Below, piece after piece: positions 34,677-43,792 of a stretch of 46,577 nucleotides of DNA; positions within the stretch are counted from its first letter, which is position 1; the number at the start of each line of letters is the position of its first letter. A program made the position numbers and the translations under genes. The DNA lies in assembly GCA_964548855.1 (NCBI GenBank), contig CAZJSR010000016.1:1-46577 (forward strand), read 5' to 3'. The notes under the pieces were generated by a model. That model searched no databases. It was not told the DNA's origin and saw only the letters and a list, made by a program, of their open reading frames with translations. Source of the stretch: UBA3206 sp964548855 (GTDB lineage: Bacteria > Bacillota_I > Bacilli_A > Acholeplasmatales > Anaeroplasmataceae).

Positions 34677-35223
34677 AGTCTTTAAAATAACGGTTTAGTA
34701 AAGCAATTAAAGCTTTACCATGACGTGCTTCATCACGTGCCATTTCATGAACTGAATCATGAATTGCATCTAAATTTAATTCTTTAGCTTTCTTAGCTAT
34801 AGACATCTTACCATGGCATGCACCATTTTCACCATTTAACATCTTATTTAAGTTATCCTTTGTTGATTCACCTACAAGTTCTCCTAACATTTCAGCAAAT
34901 CTTGCAGCATGTTCTGCTTCTTCATGTGCGATTTGTTCTAACACAGTCGCAATTTCAGGATATCCTTCTCTCATTGCTTGACGAGCCATTGCTAGATACA
35001 TTCCAACCTCAGAACATTCTCCGTTAAAATTATCACGTAGACCTTGAACTAATTCAGGATCTAATCCTTTAGCTACTCCTAAAACATGTTCAGCAGGCCA
35101 TGTTAATTCTTCTTCAACATAAGGAACTAACTTTTCACCTGTTACTTTACAAACTGGGCATACTGGAGTTTCTCCATCTAAAACATCAAAAACTTGCCCA
35201 CATACTAAACATTTCCATTTCAT
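34675..35223 (-). CDS. Rubrerythrin with N-terminal rubredoxin domain (reverse type)
   Basis: A 182-residue non-heme iron protein. The N-terminus is a rubredoxin-like centre with Cys pairs at 5/8 and 22/25. The rest is a four-helix ferritin-like di-iron domain with Glu/His motifs (EQIAHEEAEH and MARDEARHG). The order, rubredoxin first, is that of reverse rubrerythrins of anaerobes, which reduce hydrogen peroxide. It implies an anaerobic host with oxidative stress defence. The ATG at 35223 follows AAAGGTGG. Confidence 0.92.
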   Translation of the reverse strand: MKWKCLVCGQVFDVLDGETPVCPVCKVTGEKLVPYVEEELTWPAEHVLGVAKGLDPELVQGLRDNFNGECSEVGMYLAMARQAMREGYPEIATVLEQIAHEEAEHAARFAEMLGELVGESTKDNLNKMLNGENGACHGKMSIAKKAKELNLDAIHDSVHEMARDEARHGKALIALLNRYFKD

Positions 35224-35252
35224 AAAAAATACCACCTTTCCTTTACAATCTA

Positions 35253-35281
35253 ATTTTAACATATGAATTTATATTTAACAA
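35253..35281 (-). promoter_or_regulatory. Promoter of the rubrerythrin gene
   Basis: TTGTTA (35276-35281), 17 nt, TAAAAT (35253-35258) on the minus strand. Confidence 0.65.
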
Positions 35282-35292
35282 TTTATATGCTT

Positions 35293-35321
35293 AAAAAAAA
35301 GACTTTTTTTAAAAGTCTTTT
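35293..35321 (-). terminator. Terminator of the GNAT gene
   Basis: Perfect 11-bp stem AAAAGACTTTT/AAAAGTCTTTT with a three-base loop, T-run on the minus strand. It overlaps the stop codon. Confidence 0.8.
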
Positions 35322-35844
35322 AATCATTTTTTAAAACATAATGTCTCATTTTTACAGTAAGGTCATCTCCGACTTCAAGATCATATTCATTATCAAAAAT
35401 AAACTTACTATTATCAAATAATTTAATCGCAACCGCATGAGCTTCAGGAACATTTGCGTTTATTTTATTGATACCTAATTCTTTTGAAATATCACATAAA
35501 GCATCTAAAATTTCACGAGAATATCCTTTTCCTTGTTCTGATGTAATAAGCCCCATAAATACTTCTACAGCATTCATTCCCTTGTTGAACTCAAAACCAC
35601 ATTCTCCTACTAATTTACCATCATTAGTAAATATTCCAAACATCAATCCTAAATCTTTGATATTATATTCCTTATATTCTTCAAAGTGATGTGTAAATAA
35701 TTGAACTGCACCATCTTCATTTACATCCCATAACTGAAAAACTTGATTCCATTCAGGATTATTACATAACTGTGTAACAAATTGTGGGAAATCATCTCTT
35801 ACAAATTCTCTTACAGTTATTTTTTCTTTAATTACATTAATCAT
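35320..35844 (-). CDS. GNAT family N-acetyltransferase
   Basis: A 174-residue acetyltransferase of the RimJ/RimL-like group. The start VREFVRDDFPQF and the acetyl-CoA motif EQGKGYSREIL (about 108-118) are typical, followed by INANVPEAHAVAIKLFDNSKF. The substrate is unknown. It stands alone with its own terminator; AAGGAATGAT precedes the ATG. Confidence 0.85.
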   Translation of the reverse strand: MINVIKEKITVREFVRDDFPQFVTQLCNNPEWNQVFQLWDVNEDGAVQLFTHHFEEYKEYNIKDLGLMFGIFTNDGKLVGECGFEFNKGMNAVEVFMGLITSEQGKGYSREILDALCDISKELGINKINANVPEAHAVAIKLFDNSKFIFDNEYDLEVGDDLTVKMRHYVLKND

Positions 35845-35947
35845 TATATCATTCCTTATTTATTTTCTTATATTATATCATATTAATTTGTTTGATTCTA
35901 GACTTTTCTAGTTAGATATAAGTCTTTTTATTTTCTCAATTTAATTA

Positions 35948-36481
35948 CTAATAATCTAATACATCCTCTGCTCTAAAAGCCCTAGCAGTAAAGTTAATTA
36001 ATTCTAAAGGTGATAGAAGCATACATAACACTAATGCACCACTAATTTTCGAACAAAGACAAAGTATTACAGATATTAATATTATACCAATATAAATTAA
36101 ACTAGTTACATTAAAAAACATAAGAATAGAATCTTTAAATCTAATATATTCTATCACTCGATTGATTAATAAAACTAATAATAATAATATACAAAAAAAA
36201 GATGCATGAGCCAAAATATAATTAATAATTCCATAGGTTAATGCATACATTGCAAAGGCAAGACCGAAGCTAAATCCCTCTCCAATCAATGTAATTTTGT
36301 ATTCTCCTAAATTAAAACTTCCTATAATATAAGAATAACCTCCAAATAATAAGAAAACCCACATTATTAATCCATCTGCTGAAATTTTAGTATTTTTATT
36401 CGTATATATTACACCTATAAGAATAAAAAGTAAAATTAATCTAAATAAATTACCAAAAAAATATAATATTCCCCTAACCAT
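35948..36481 (-). CDS. Polytopic membrane protein, unknown
   Basis: A 177-residue protein with about five or six hydrophobic helices and a short polar C-terminus. No known motif is recognised. It starts 40 nt after the cytidylate kinase-like gene, with no terminator between, so the two are probably cotranscribed. Confidence 0.7.
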   Translation of the reverse strand: MVRGILYFFGNLFRLILLFILIGVIYTNKNTKISADGLIMWVFLLFGGYSYIIGSFNLGEYKITLIGEGFSFGLAFAMYALTYGIINYILAHASFFCILLLLVLLINRVIEYIRFKDSILMFFNVTSLIYIGIILISVILCLCSKISGALVLCMLLSPLELINFTARAFRAEDVLDY

Positions 36482-36521
36482 ATTACCAACTCTCTTCTTT
36501 TGTTATTTCTAATATATAAAA

Positions 36522-37115
36522 TTATAATTTAAATTTCTTTTTAGCAGCCTCTACAATAGCCGCAGCTGCAGCTTCTATACCAACATCTGAATTAATTAAA
36601 ATATCATATTCCATAGGATCTCCCCATGTTTTTTCTGAAATAAATTCATAATATTTTTTTCTTTTCTTGTTATACTTTACAACAGCAGCTTCTGCTTGTT
36701 TTTTTGTAAGTCCATAATGTGTTACTGCTCTTTCAATTTTTGACTTATTAGGAGCATAAATAAATACCTTTAAAACTGATTCAGAATCATCTGACAAAAT
36801 ATAATCAGCACATCTTCCAACAATTACAGAACTTTCGTTTGATGCGATTAATTGAATCATTTTTAAAGTAGCCATGTAAGAATGTTGACTTAATTCTAAA
36901 TCAGTTCCATAATCATTATTCATTGTAGGAAAATAAAATGCACCATTATCCGAATCAAATCTTTCAAGTTCATCAACACTAATGCCATTTTTTTTAGCTT
37001 CTTCTAACAAGAGAGTTTTATCATAAAAAGGTATATTTAATTCTTCTGCAACTTTTTTTGCAATATATCTTCCTCCACTACCATATTCTCTTGCGATTGT
37101 TATTGTAAAATTCAT
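36522..37115 (-). CDS. Cytidylate kinase-like family protein
   Basis: A 197-residue P-loop kinase of the Cytidylate_kin2 group. The N-terminal ITIAREYGSGGR is the family's modified P-loop, and NIPFYDKTLL, VIVGRCADYIL and the Lys/Arg-rich lid (KKRKKYYEFISEKTWGD) follow in order. These proteins are common in Bacillota; whether they phosphorylate CMP or other substrates is unclear. The start is the ATG at 37115 with GAGG upstream; the longer frame to 37139 is not supported. Confidence 0.87.
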   Translation of the reverse strand: MNFTITIAREYGSGGRYIAKKVAEELNIPFYDKTLLLEEAKKNGISVDELERFDSDNGAFYFPTMNNDYGTDLELSQHSYMATLKMIQLIASNESSVIVGRCADYILSDDSESVLKVFIYAPNKSKIERAVTHYGLTKKQAEAAVVKYNKKRKKYYEFISEKTWGDPMEYDILINSDVGIEAAAAAIVEAAKKKFKL

Positions 37116-37170
37116 AGTATCGACCTCATTTCTATACACTTATATAATACTCTAATTAGTGCTTAAAAAT

Positions 37171-37215
37171 CAACAAAAATAAAAGGAGAAATTTACTTTT
37201 TTCTCCTTTTATTTC
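37171..37215 (-). terminator. Terminator of degV
   Basis: A perfect stem of about 15 bp, AAATAAAAGGAGAAA (37177-37191) with its complement (37200-37214), loop eight bases, T-rich on the minus strand. Confidence 0.88.
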
Positions 37216-37232
37216 AAATTGTAAAACACCTT

Positions 37233-38114
37233 TTACTTTTTAATATATTTTCTTGTAACAGCGCAAGCTAATGAACCTGGACCTATATGACAAGATATTA
37301 CTAAAGAAAGTGGATCTATAAAATTAAACTTGATATCCGGTAATTTTTCAAGTAACATTTCTTTAAACTCTAACGCCTCTTCTACATTTTGTGTATGTGC
37401 GATATTTAAAGTTAATTCACCATTTAAATAGAAATCTTTAAATCTATTCATAACATCTTCATAAATAGCTTTAACCATTACTTCTTTAGCTTTTTTAATA
37501 GAAGCAACCTTCTTAAATGCATCAAGTTTTCCACCTTGAATTTGTAATACTGGTTTAATATTAAGAAGTGTACCAAGCGCAGCACCTGCAGCTGTTACTC
37601 TTCCACCACGTTTTAAATACTTTAAAGTAGGCACCATTATATATATAGAACTATCAAGACCTGTATTAACAACAAAGTCTTGAATTTCTTTAGGTGAATA
37701 TCCATCCTTAATCATTTCTAACGCATCAAGAACTGATTCTTTTAATGTGATAGACACGCGTTTGTTATCACAAACGAATACTTTATCCTTAAACTTGTCC
37801 TTTAATGCTAAAGTAGATGCGGCCTCTAATGTTTTACTCAGTCCACTACTTAAAGGAATATGTATTATAGCATCATAATTAGTTAATATTTCATCCCATA
37901 ATTCTTCCACCGCAAAAATAGATGGTTGACTTGTAGAAACAAGTGTATCCTTCTCTTTAAGCGTTTCATAAAATTCAGGTTGTGTTATTGTAATATCCTC
38001 AAAATGTCCATTACCATTTAATGTAATTGGCATAGGTAAAACAAATAAATTTGGAAAATCGTAATCTTCCTTTTTCATTGCTGAACTACTGTCAGTTACA
38101 ACTGCAATTTTCAT
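37233..38114 (-). CDS. DegV family fatty-acid-binding protein
   Basis: A 293-residue protein with the DegV start KIAVVTDSSSAM, the TSQPS motif near residue 62, IHIPLSSGLSKT near 97 and the KYLKRGGRVTAAGAALGTLLNIKPVL block near 165. DegV/FakB proteins hold a fatty acid for phosphorylation by the FakA kinase, feeding phospholipid synthesis. No fakA is in the window. It has a good promoter and an AGGAGG site. Confidence 0.93.
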   Translation of the reverse strand: MKIAVVTDSSSAMKKEDYDFPNLFVLPMPITLNGNGHFEDITITQPEFYETLKEKDTLVSTSQPSIFAVEELWDEILTNYDAIIHIPLSSGLSKTLEAASTLALKDKFKDKVFVCDNKRVSITLKESVLDALEMIKDGYSPKEIQDFVVNTGLDSSIYIMVPTLKYLKRGGRVTAAGAALGTLLNIKPVLQIQGGKLDAFKKVASIKKAKEVMVKAIYEDVMNRFKDFYLNGELTLNIAHTQNVEEALEFKEMLLEKLPDIKFNFIDPLSLVISCHIGPGSLACAVTRKYIKK

Positions 38115-38163
38115 AAAAATCCTCCTAAAACCTTTATTGATTTTTTTTATTACTTTCTGTATA

Positions 38164-38191
38164 ATTATATCATATAATCATTTATTTTCAA
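38164..38191 (-). promoter_or_regulatory. Promoter of degV
   Basis: TTGAAA (38186-38191), 16 nt, TATAAT (38164-38169) with an extended TGA, on the minus strand. Confidence 0.75.
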
Positions 38192-38240
38192 ACATAAATG
38201 TAAAGTTAATATTACAAATCAATGTGAGGTGTATTGTTAA

Positions 38241-38831
38241 ATGGATTTAAGAATAGTAAAAACAAGAATTGCGCTAAAAAACGCTTTATGTGATTTAGTA
38301 AATGACAATGATTTTGAAAAAATAACTGTAAAAGATATATGTAAAAGAGCTTCAGTTAATAGAATAACATTTTATGATCATTATAAAGATAAATATGATC
38401 TATTAAATGATATTTTTATTGAACTTGATAACAATGCCATAGAAAACGGAAAAATACTTGATAAAGAAAATAATCCTCTTAATGATAGCCATAAATCATT
38501 AATTAATTATCTTTTATCTTATGTTAATGGACTTATCACTCGTTCTTCTTTAATTAAAAGTATGGCTAAACACATGTCTGGTTATATATATTTTGCGTTT
38601 ACAAACTTTCTAAACAATCGTTTTAGACAGTTACTTAATTTTTATAACCAAGAAAGCAATTTAATTTACAGTCCTGAACAAACAACAGCTTTTATTTGTA
38701 ATGGACTTATTGGATTTGTTATAGCTGGAATTAATAATTCTTCTAATGAAGACTTAAGCGAAGAATTTTATAAAGCACAAAAATTATTCCATAGCCTTAT
38801 AAATAATCATATTTTCATAAATAAAAAATAA
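38241..38831 (+). CDS. TetR/AcrR family transcriptional regulator
   Basis: A 196-residue regulator. The N-terminal helix-turn-helix spans about residues 8-52 (ALCDLVNDNDFEKITVKDICKRASVNRITFYDHYKDKYDLL), a standard TetR signature. The C-terminal helical domain would bind an unknown ligand; the subgroup resembles DhaS-like regulators with a TetR_C-type end. It is divergent from degV, which makes degV a candidate target (inference). GAGGTG lies upstream of the ATG. Confidence 0.9.
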   Translation: MDLRIVKTRIALKNALCDLVNDNDFEKITVKDICKRASVNRITFYDHYKDKYDLLNDIFIELDNNAIENGKILDKENNPLNDSHKSLINYLLSYVNGLITRSSLIKSMAKHMSGYIYFAFTNFLNNRFRQLLNFYNQESNLIYSPEQTTAFICNGLIGFVIAGINNSSNEDLSEEFYKAQKLFHSLINNHIFINKK

Positions 38832-38858
38832 AACTCGAAAAAATTCGAGTTTTTTTTT
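38831..38858. terminator. Shared terminator of tetR and DUF308 genes
   Basis: A 9-bp stem AAACTCGAA/TTCGAGTTT with an AAAA loop and T9 on the plus strand; the minus strand is also T-rich after it. Confidence 0.88.
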
Positions 38859-38860
38859 AC

Positions 38861-39397
38861 CTAAATTTCATTCACTTCAGCATCTATGATATTTTCATTC
38901 TTAATTTTTATATGATGTTTTTTTACACCTTTTCTAATAATACTCAAAATACCATTTAGAACTAATAATGCACCAACAAAATAATATAATATACTTGAAT
39001 CAATAAATAATAATACACCAATAACAATTAATAATACAGCATTAATAACTCCTATAATCTCTACATTATCATCTATTTTTTGTCTTGAAAATTCATATAA
39101 ACTAAATACACCATCAAGTATTACTAATATACCTATAAATACTCTTATAAGAGTTACTATAAGTGCACCGCATACAATTATCAAAATACCAATTAATGAT
39201 GATACTATATATGCTGGAATTAAATTTCTATTTTTATTATGTTTGATTAAGAAAAATAGTGATACTAAGGAATATAATAATAAATATGCGCCAAGCGAGA
39301 TTGCCATCCACTTAAGTACCTCTCCTTTAAATATTATTATTAGTATTCCAAACACTATATGTAATATTGGTAATGCACCAACTAATTTATTTTTCAT
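38861..39397 (-). CDS. DUF308 / HdeD-like membrane protein
   Basis: A 178-residue protein with six predicted helices in paired, repeat-like Gly-rich segments (IVFGILIIIF, LIGILIIVCGALIV, VLLIVIGVLLFI, LLVLNGILSIIR), the pattern of the DUF308 family. The function is not established; E. coli HdeD is linked to acid resistance. It is the last gene of the HAD-phosphatase-lipid kinase operon with a gap of seven bases. Confidence 0.78.
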   Translation of the reverse strand: MKNKLVGALPILHIVFGILIIIFKGEVLKWMAISLGAYLLLYSLVSLFFLIKHNKNRNLIPAYIVSSLIGILIIVCGALIVTLIRVFIGILVILDGVFSLYEFSRQKIDDNVEIIGVINAVLLIVIGVLLFIDSSILYYFVGALLVLNGILSIIRKGVKKHHIKIKNENIIDAEVNEI

Positions 39398-39404
39398 TTT
39401 TCTT

Positions 39405-40250
39405 CTACGCCTTTACTATATATTTTTTTACGCCATATCTTACTTCACCATCTATTTGAAGATCGCATGGTTTATCAAACTCAACAACGATTTCTTTACC
39501 TTTAATCATTGTTACAAGTTTTTCATATTTAACATGTTTCCCTTTAAAAATAGATGGGAATAATCTTAATATTTTAAATTTTCCTGCTTTACTAACACAA
39601 ACAAATGATACATAACCATCTAATCTATCTTGATTCGGAGCAACCATCATACCAGAACCATAAAATCTACCCTTCATGCTAGAAGCAAGCCAGACTTTTT
39701 TAAATTCCATTTTCACACCATCAACAGTAATCACTGCATTTCTTGGTTTATATTTAAATAACAATAATTTTACAGCAATAGCTGTATAATTCGCTTCTTT
39801 TTTTCTCTTTTTTTCTTGTTTTATTCCTTCAGTACAAACATATCCATCAATTCCATATCCAATACCATTAATAAATAATGTTTCTTCATCGTTAATAATT
39901 ACTTTAGGTAAGTTATTAATGTATTTATTAATTAAAAATAACTTTTCTGATTTATTAATTCTTACATCATTTAAAAAATCATTACCAGTACCACTAGCAT
40001 ATAAATATATTTCATTAATAGGACTATAATCTTTTATAGAATTAACAAAATGATTTAATGTTCCATCTCCACCCATTAAAACAACTTTAACATCTTGTTC
40101 TAATGATGTAAGGAAACTAATAACATTTTCTAATTTTACTACATCAATTACATCAATTTCATTGTCTTTATATTCTTCTTTAAATTGTTCTAAATATATT
40201 CCACTTCTTTTATTTGCAGATAGTGGATTAAATAATACACAATACTTCAT
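39405..40250 (-). CDS. Diacylglycerol/lipid kinase family protein (YegS/BmrU-like)
   Basis: A 281-residue lipid kinase. The N-terminal CVLFNPLSAN and the nucleotide-binding GGDGTLNHFVN (about 60-70) are diagnostic, with ASGTGNDF near 86. The C-terminal beta-sandwich ends with CDLQIDGEVR. It would phosphorylate diacylglycerol, recycling it to phosphatidic acid, or a related lipid. It lies eight bases after a tyrosine phosphatase gene, and GAGGTAA spans the junction. Confidence 0.9.
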   Translation of the reverse strand: MKYCVLFNPLSANKRSGIYLEQFKEEYKDNEIDVIDVVKLENVISFLTSLEQDVKVVLMGGDGTLNHFVNSIKDYSPINEIYLYASGTGNDFLNDVRINKSEKLFLINKYINNLPKVIINDEETLFINGIGYGIDGYVCTEGIKQEKKRKKEANYTAIAVKLLLFKYKPRNAVITVDGVKMEFKKVWLASSMKGRFYGSGMMVAPNQDRLDGYVSFVCVSKAGKFKILRLFPSIFKGKHVKYEKLVTMIKGKEIVVEFDKPCDLQIDGEVRYGVKKYIVKA

Positions 40251-40258
40251 AACTTACC

Positions 40259-41068
40259 TCATGCTTTAACTAAAAACTTATTTCTTAAAATATCAATTTT
40301 TTCATCTGTTATTAATAATACTTGTTTAATATAATTAATAACAGAACCATATTTATTTTTTACTGAATCAATTAAGCCCATGATATATTCTTTTTTCGCA
40401 GTCATCATTGCGATTAATAAAGCTTTAAATTTATTAGGTCCAGGTAATAAAATTTGAAGACCTATCTTTCTTTTTAAATTATAACCAATATTAAACTTAT
40501 TAGATATAATATAGTCATTTACTATATCATCCTCACAAGCACCAAGAATCGTTAAAATGAGTAAAGCAAGTACACCAGTTCTATCTTTTCCAGCACTACA
40601 ATGAAATAAAATTGTACCATTTTCGTTATTAATAAATATCTCAAATACTTCTTTGATTTTAGAAATCGAATATTCATTATATAACATATTTTCATACATA
40701 CTTACCATATATTTTGTAGTATCAAAATCTTTGCTAAGTGATTTACTTTCTCTTTTCATCACTTTACTCATCTTCTTTTCATGAGTAATACCCCAAAATG
40801 CATGGTCTAATATCGGAATATGATAATATTTTATGTTTGGACCGTAATTTATACCATTACCTTCTAAAACTTCAACATTTGTTCTTAAATCAATTATGGT
40901 CTTAACATCATATTTTTCTAAAAAAGAATTTCGTTTATCAGCCTTCATTTTATCTAAACGACTACTTCTTATGATTCTTTTGGGTTTTATCATACCAAAA
41001 GAACTTGGAATTTCAGATAAATCACGTGCATTTCTTAAACCTTTTTGTTTAATTCCTTTTATTATCAT
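40259..41068 (-). CDS. Tyrosine-protein phosphatase (Y_phosphatase3 family)
   Basis: A 269-residue phosphatase. The catalytic CX5R loop is HCSAGKDRTG near residue 118, and the N-terminal GLRNARDLSEIPSS plus IIRSSRLDKM are typical of the IphP/LipA-like group. Substrates of this group include phosphotyrosine proteins and phosphoinositides, so a lipid substrate is possible given the adjacent lipid kinase (inference). GGTGAT precedes the ATG, ten bases after the HAD gene. Confidence 0.9.
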   Translation of the reverse strand: MIIKGIKQKGLRNARDLSEIPSSFGMIKPKRIIRSSRLDKMKADKRNSFLEKYDVKTIIDLRTNVEVLEGNGINYGPNIKYYHIPILDHAFWGITHEKKMSKVMKRESKSLSKDFDTTKYMVSMYENMLYNEYSISKIKEVFEIFINNENGTILFHCSAGKDRTGVLALLILTILGACEDDIVNDYIISNKFNIGYNLKRKIGLQILLPGPNKFKALLIAMMTAKKEYIMGLIDSVKNKYGSVINYIKQVLLITDEKIDILRNKFLVKA

Positions 41069-41078
41069 AATATCACCA

Positions 41079-41795
41079 TTATTTTCTTGAAGAAATTTCT
41101 TTTTTTATAGTATCAACTACATCATCAATAGATATTTCTTCATATGTTCTTTCTGAACCTTTATCAATCTTATTTTCTTTTAAAATATATGTTTTAATAC
41201 CGCAATCAAAAGAACAATCACCATCTTCTATGGTATTGTTTCCAAATAATATTACTTCATCACTTTTTAAATTAAATTTTTTTAACAACTCGATAAAATA
41301 ATTTGTATTTGGTTTAGTAAATCTAGAATTTTCATATGTTGTAATAAAATCAAAATCATCTTCTTTTAAACCAATAAAAGACATTCTAGTAAGTGTCGCA
41401 CATCTAGGAAAAATTGGATTTGTAGAAAGAATAACATGTTCTACATTTTCCTTACAAAAATCTATTATTTTTCTAGCTTTATCATTAACATTACAATACT
41501 TTATAGTATTTTTAAATTCATTTACATAAAAATCATCGAAAAATTCTTTATCTTTAATTACATCATGTTTATATAATTTCTTAAAAGAACTCCAAAAAGC
41601 TTCTTCATTTGTAATACTTCCATCATTCTTATACATTGCAAGAGTAGATGACCATATATTTCTAATTAATTCTTCACTTTTATATCCCTTAGGAGCAAGT
41701 TTTTCAGATATTAACTTAAAATAGCCTTTTGTAAATTCTTCTTCGTCCATATTTAGAAGTGTACCATCTAAATCAAAAAAAATCGCTTTTAACAT
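41079..41795 (-). CDS. HAD-superfamily hydrolase, subclass IA
   Basis: A 238-residue phosphatase-fold protein with motif I FFDLDGTLL (residues 6-14), motif II ILSTNP near 122, a Lys at FTKPN near 158, and a variant motif IV GNNTIEDGDCS near 179. The helical cap lies between motifs I and II. The substrate is unknown. It is the first gene of a four-gene operon with a phosphatase, a lipid kinase and a DUF308 protein. Confidence 0.85.
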   Translation of the reverse strand: MLKAIFFDLDGTLLNMDEEEFTKGYFKLISEKLAPKGYKSEELIRNIWSSTLAMYKNDGSITNEEAFWSSFKKLYKHDVIKDKEFFDDFYVNEFKNTIKYCNVNDKARKIIDFCKENVEHVILSTNPIFPRCATLTRMSFIGLKEDDFDFITTYENSRFTKPNTNYFIELLKKFNLKSDEVILFGNNTIEDGDCSFDCGIKTYILKENKIDKGSERTYEEISIDDVVDTIKKEISSRK

Positions 41796-41814
41796 TTATT
41801 TCAACTCCCAACAA

Positions 41815-41843
41815 ATTATAACAAAATTTATCAATTATGTATA
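41815..41843 (-). promoter_or_regulatory. Probable promoter of the HAD-phosphatase-lipid kinase operon
   Basis: TATACA (41838-41843), 17 nt, TATAAT (41815-41820) on the minus strand. Confidence 0.5.
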
Positions 41844-41860
41844 GTAAAATAGCGTATTTA

Positions 41861-41886
41861 AAAAAATAAGGCACTAATATGTGCCA
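41861..41886 (-). terminator. Terminator of the TIM-barrel lipoprotein gene
   Basis: GGCAC/GTGCC core stem with a six-base loop extended by A-T pairs, followed by TTATTTTTTT on the minus strand. Confidence 0.75.
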
Positions 41887-41897
41887 TATTTAAAATA

Positions 41898-42713
41898 TTA
41901 TTCTTTAAGATCATACCATGTTTTAATATGATGTATTGAAACACCTAGTGATTCATTTTCTATTTTCTTAATTACTTCATTTAACATTTTTTTTCCTTCT
42001 TCATAAAATGAAACAAAATCACCTTCTGTACTATATGTTTCAAGCGATAAAATTAATTTTTTATTATTATTTTTAGCATATTCAAGTTCTTCTTTAGCCA
42101 CATTCATCACAGCATCAAATGTGTCTCTATAACTCATTATAAATGTTTTAGTAGCATAATCTATAATAAACTTATATGCTTCTTTTGTTTCATTATTAAA
42201 TGTAATAATATCATGAAGCCAAAATGGGATATCATATGATATATCAATATTTGGATATAAAGTGTTTAGTTTATATATAAGACTAATATATTTAGTAATT
42301 AATTCTTCTCTATTTTCTTTAAAGTTTGGATGTTGGTGTGGTTCGATATCTAAGTGAATTCCACAAAATTTATTATATACTAGATATCTATCAATCAAAT
42401 TTAGTAAATTTGTGTCATCTTCTATCCATTCATATTCACCAGCAAGTAAATAACATGATATATTTTTATCAGTACATTTATCTATAAAATTAGTTGTAGC
42501 ATCATTAAAGTTAGAGTCACAATAATATATTTCATTTACATTATTACTATATGCAAAATCAAGATATTTATCATCTAGTTTTTTATTCCACCACCATACT
42601 CCTTTAATAATTGTATTAGGGGTATCAAGTTCTATATCTTTTGTATCACCATTTTTACATGACGATAATGTTATAAGTAATAAAAATACTATAATATATT
42701 TAAAATATTTCAT
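41898..42713 (-). CDS. TIM-barrel lipoprotein, possible glycoside hydrolase
   Basis: A 271-residue lipoprotein with signal peptide and lipobox LSSC (Cys 19). The remainder looks like an alpha/beta barrel. VWWWNKKLDD begins the first strand region. GIHLDIEPHQHP near residue 118 has the Asp-x-Glu arrangement of GH18-like catalytic strands. Later strands are IDISYDIPFWL, TFIMSYRDT and LILSLETYS. It is probably a surface sugar-binding or hydrolytic protein; no named family is recognised with certainty. GAGGCG precedes the ATG. Confidence 0.75.
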   Translation of the reverse strand: MKYFKYIIVFLLLITLSSCKNGDTKDIELDTPNTIIKGVWWWNKKLDDKYLDFAYSNNVNEIYYCDSNFNDATTNFIDKCTDKNISCYLLAGEYEWIEDDTNLLNLIDRYLVYNKFCGIHLDIEPHQHPNFKENREELITKYISLIYKLNTLYPNIDISYDIPFWLHDIITFNNETKEAYKFIIDYATKTFIMSYRDTFDAVMNVAKEELEYAKNNNKKLILSLETYSTEGDFVSFYEEGKKMLNEVIKKIENESLGVSIHHIKTWYDLKE

Positions 42714-42868
42714 ATATCATACGCCTCATTTCTTATAAGAAATATAATTTACAAATTAATTTTAGCATATAATATATGGTGTTTCAATTAAGATAATAGG
42801 AATTATGTTTTAGTACTAGAAGAAATGAATTTTATATGATAAGAAGTACGCAACTACATAAATGATAT

Positions 42869-43726
42869 TTATTTTAATTTATACCTTCTAAAATTCATAT
42901 TAGATGTATTCATCATTGAAAAGCAAGTTAGGGCTTCGTTTAATTCCTGATAACTTTGAAAAAGTAAGAAGATACTTATTGCGAAGAGTAATAAAATCTC
43001 TAATTCTTCATCAGCGTTATAAATATTTAGTTTAGCTACACCTAATTTAGAATTTTTTTCTAATATATCCCATTCTATATCAGCAATCAACTTTTCAGGA
43101 TCTATCAAATCTGTATCAGATAAACTATCTATATAATTTTTATCATATATTCCTATAAAATCATCATAATTAATCAATTCATATTTTGTTTTATTTTTTT
43201 CTAAAAAAATACCAAATTCATCACTCAAAACAATATTGGCTAAATGATTATTCTTATTATCAAATAGTTTCATCTTTACTGATGACATTTTAGAATATTT
43301 AATATAATAGTCACTATCAGTAAAAATCGAAAACTTATTTTTTTCAAAACAAATTGAAAATATTTCTTCATCAAAGGAATTACTCGCTACAACTATATCC
43401 TTTGACTTATTATATAGACCATTTGTTACATAGAATGTCCCATATGAATCTTCATCTGATACTGTTTCTACTATATTTTCTTCATAACTAAAGTTATTAA
43501 AAATACGAAGTTTTTTATTAAAAATCTTTTCAATCTTTTTCCATTTTTTTAAGCAAAATTGATACATTCTAACTACTGTTACAGCATCAGATAATTCCTT
43601 AGCATGAGTTAAGGTTTTGGTAGCTATATTTTCAAAACTTTCAAAATCTAATTGTCTTGTTTCATGATAGTTTAATACATCAAAAGCTTCATGTACTTTC
43701 TTTATAAATTTTTTTGTAATAGGCAT
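42869..43726 (-). CDS. Unknown protein with C-terminal hydrophobic segment
   Basis: A 285-residue, Asp/Asn/Lys-rich protein. The first 85 residues look helical, the middle (about 90-210) looks beta-rich with many short strands, and one hydrophobic segment (EILLLFAISIFLLFQSY) lies near residues 244-260. No motif or family is recognised. GAGAGGGAA precedes the ATG. It lies beside restriction enzyme and recombinase remnants, so it may be part of an acquired block. Confidence 0.65.
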   Translation of the reverse strand: MPITKKFIKKVHEAFDVLNYHETRQLDFESFENIATKTLTHAKELSDAVTVVRMYQFCLKKWKKIEKIFNKKLRIFNNFSYEENIVETVSDEDSYGTFYVTNGLYNKSKDIVVASNSFDEEIFSICFEKNKFSIFTDSDYYIKYSKMSSVKMKLFDNKNNHLANIVLSDEFGIFLEKNKTKYELINYDDFIGIYDKNYIDSLSDTDLIDPEKLIADIEWDILEKNSKLGVAKLNIYNADEELEILLLFAISIFLLFQSYQELNEALTCFSMMNTSNMNFRRYKLK

Positions 43727-43792
43727 ATAAATTCCCTCTCAACATCTATGATTCAAATCATTTTATTTAATATTCCATTTATGAATAATTGA

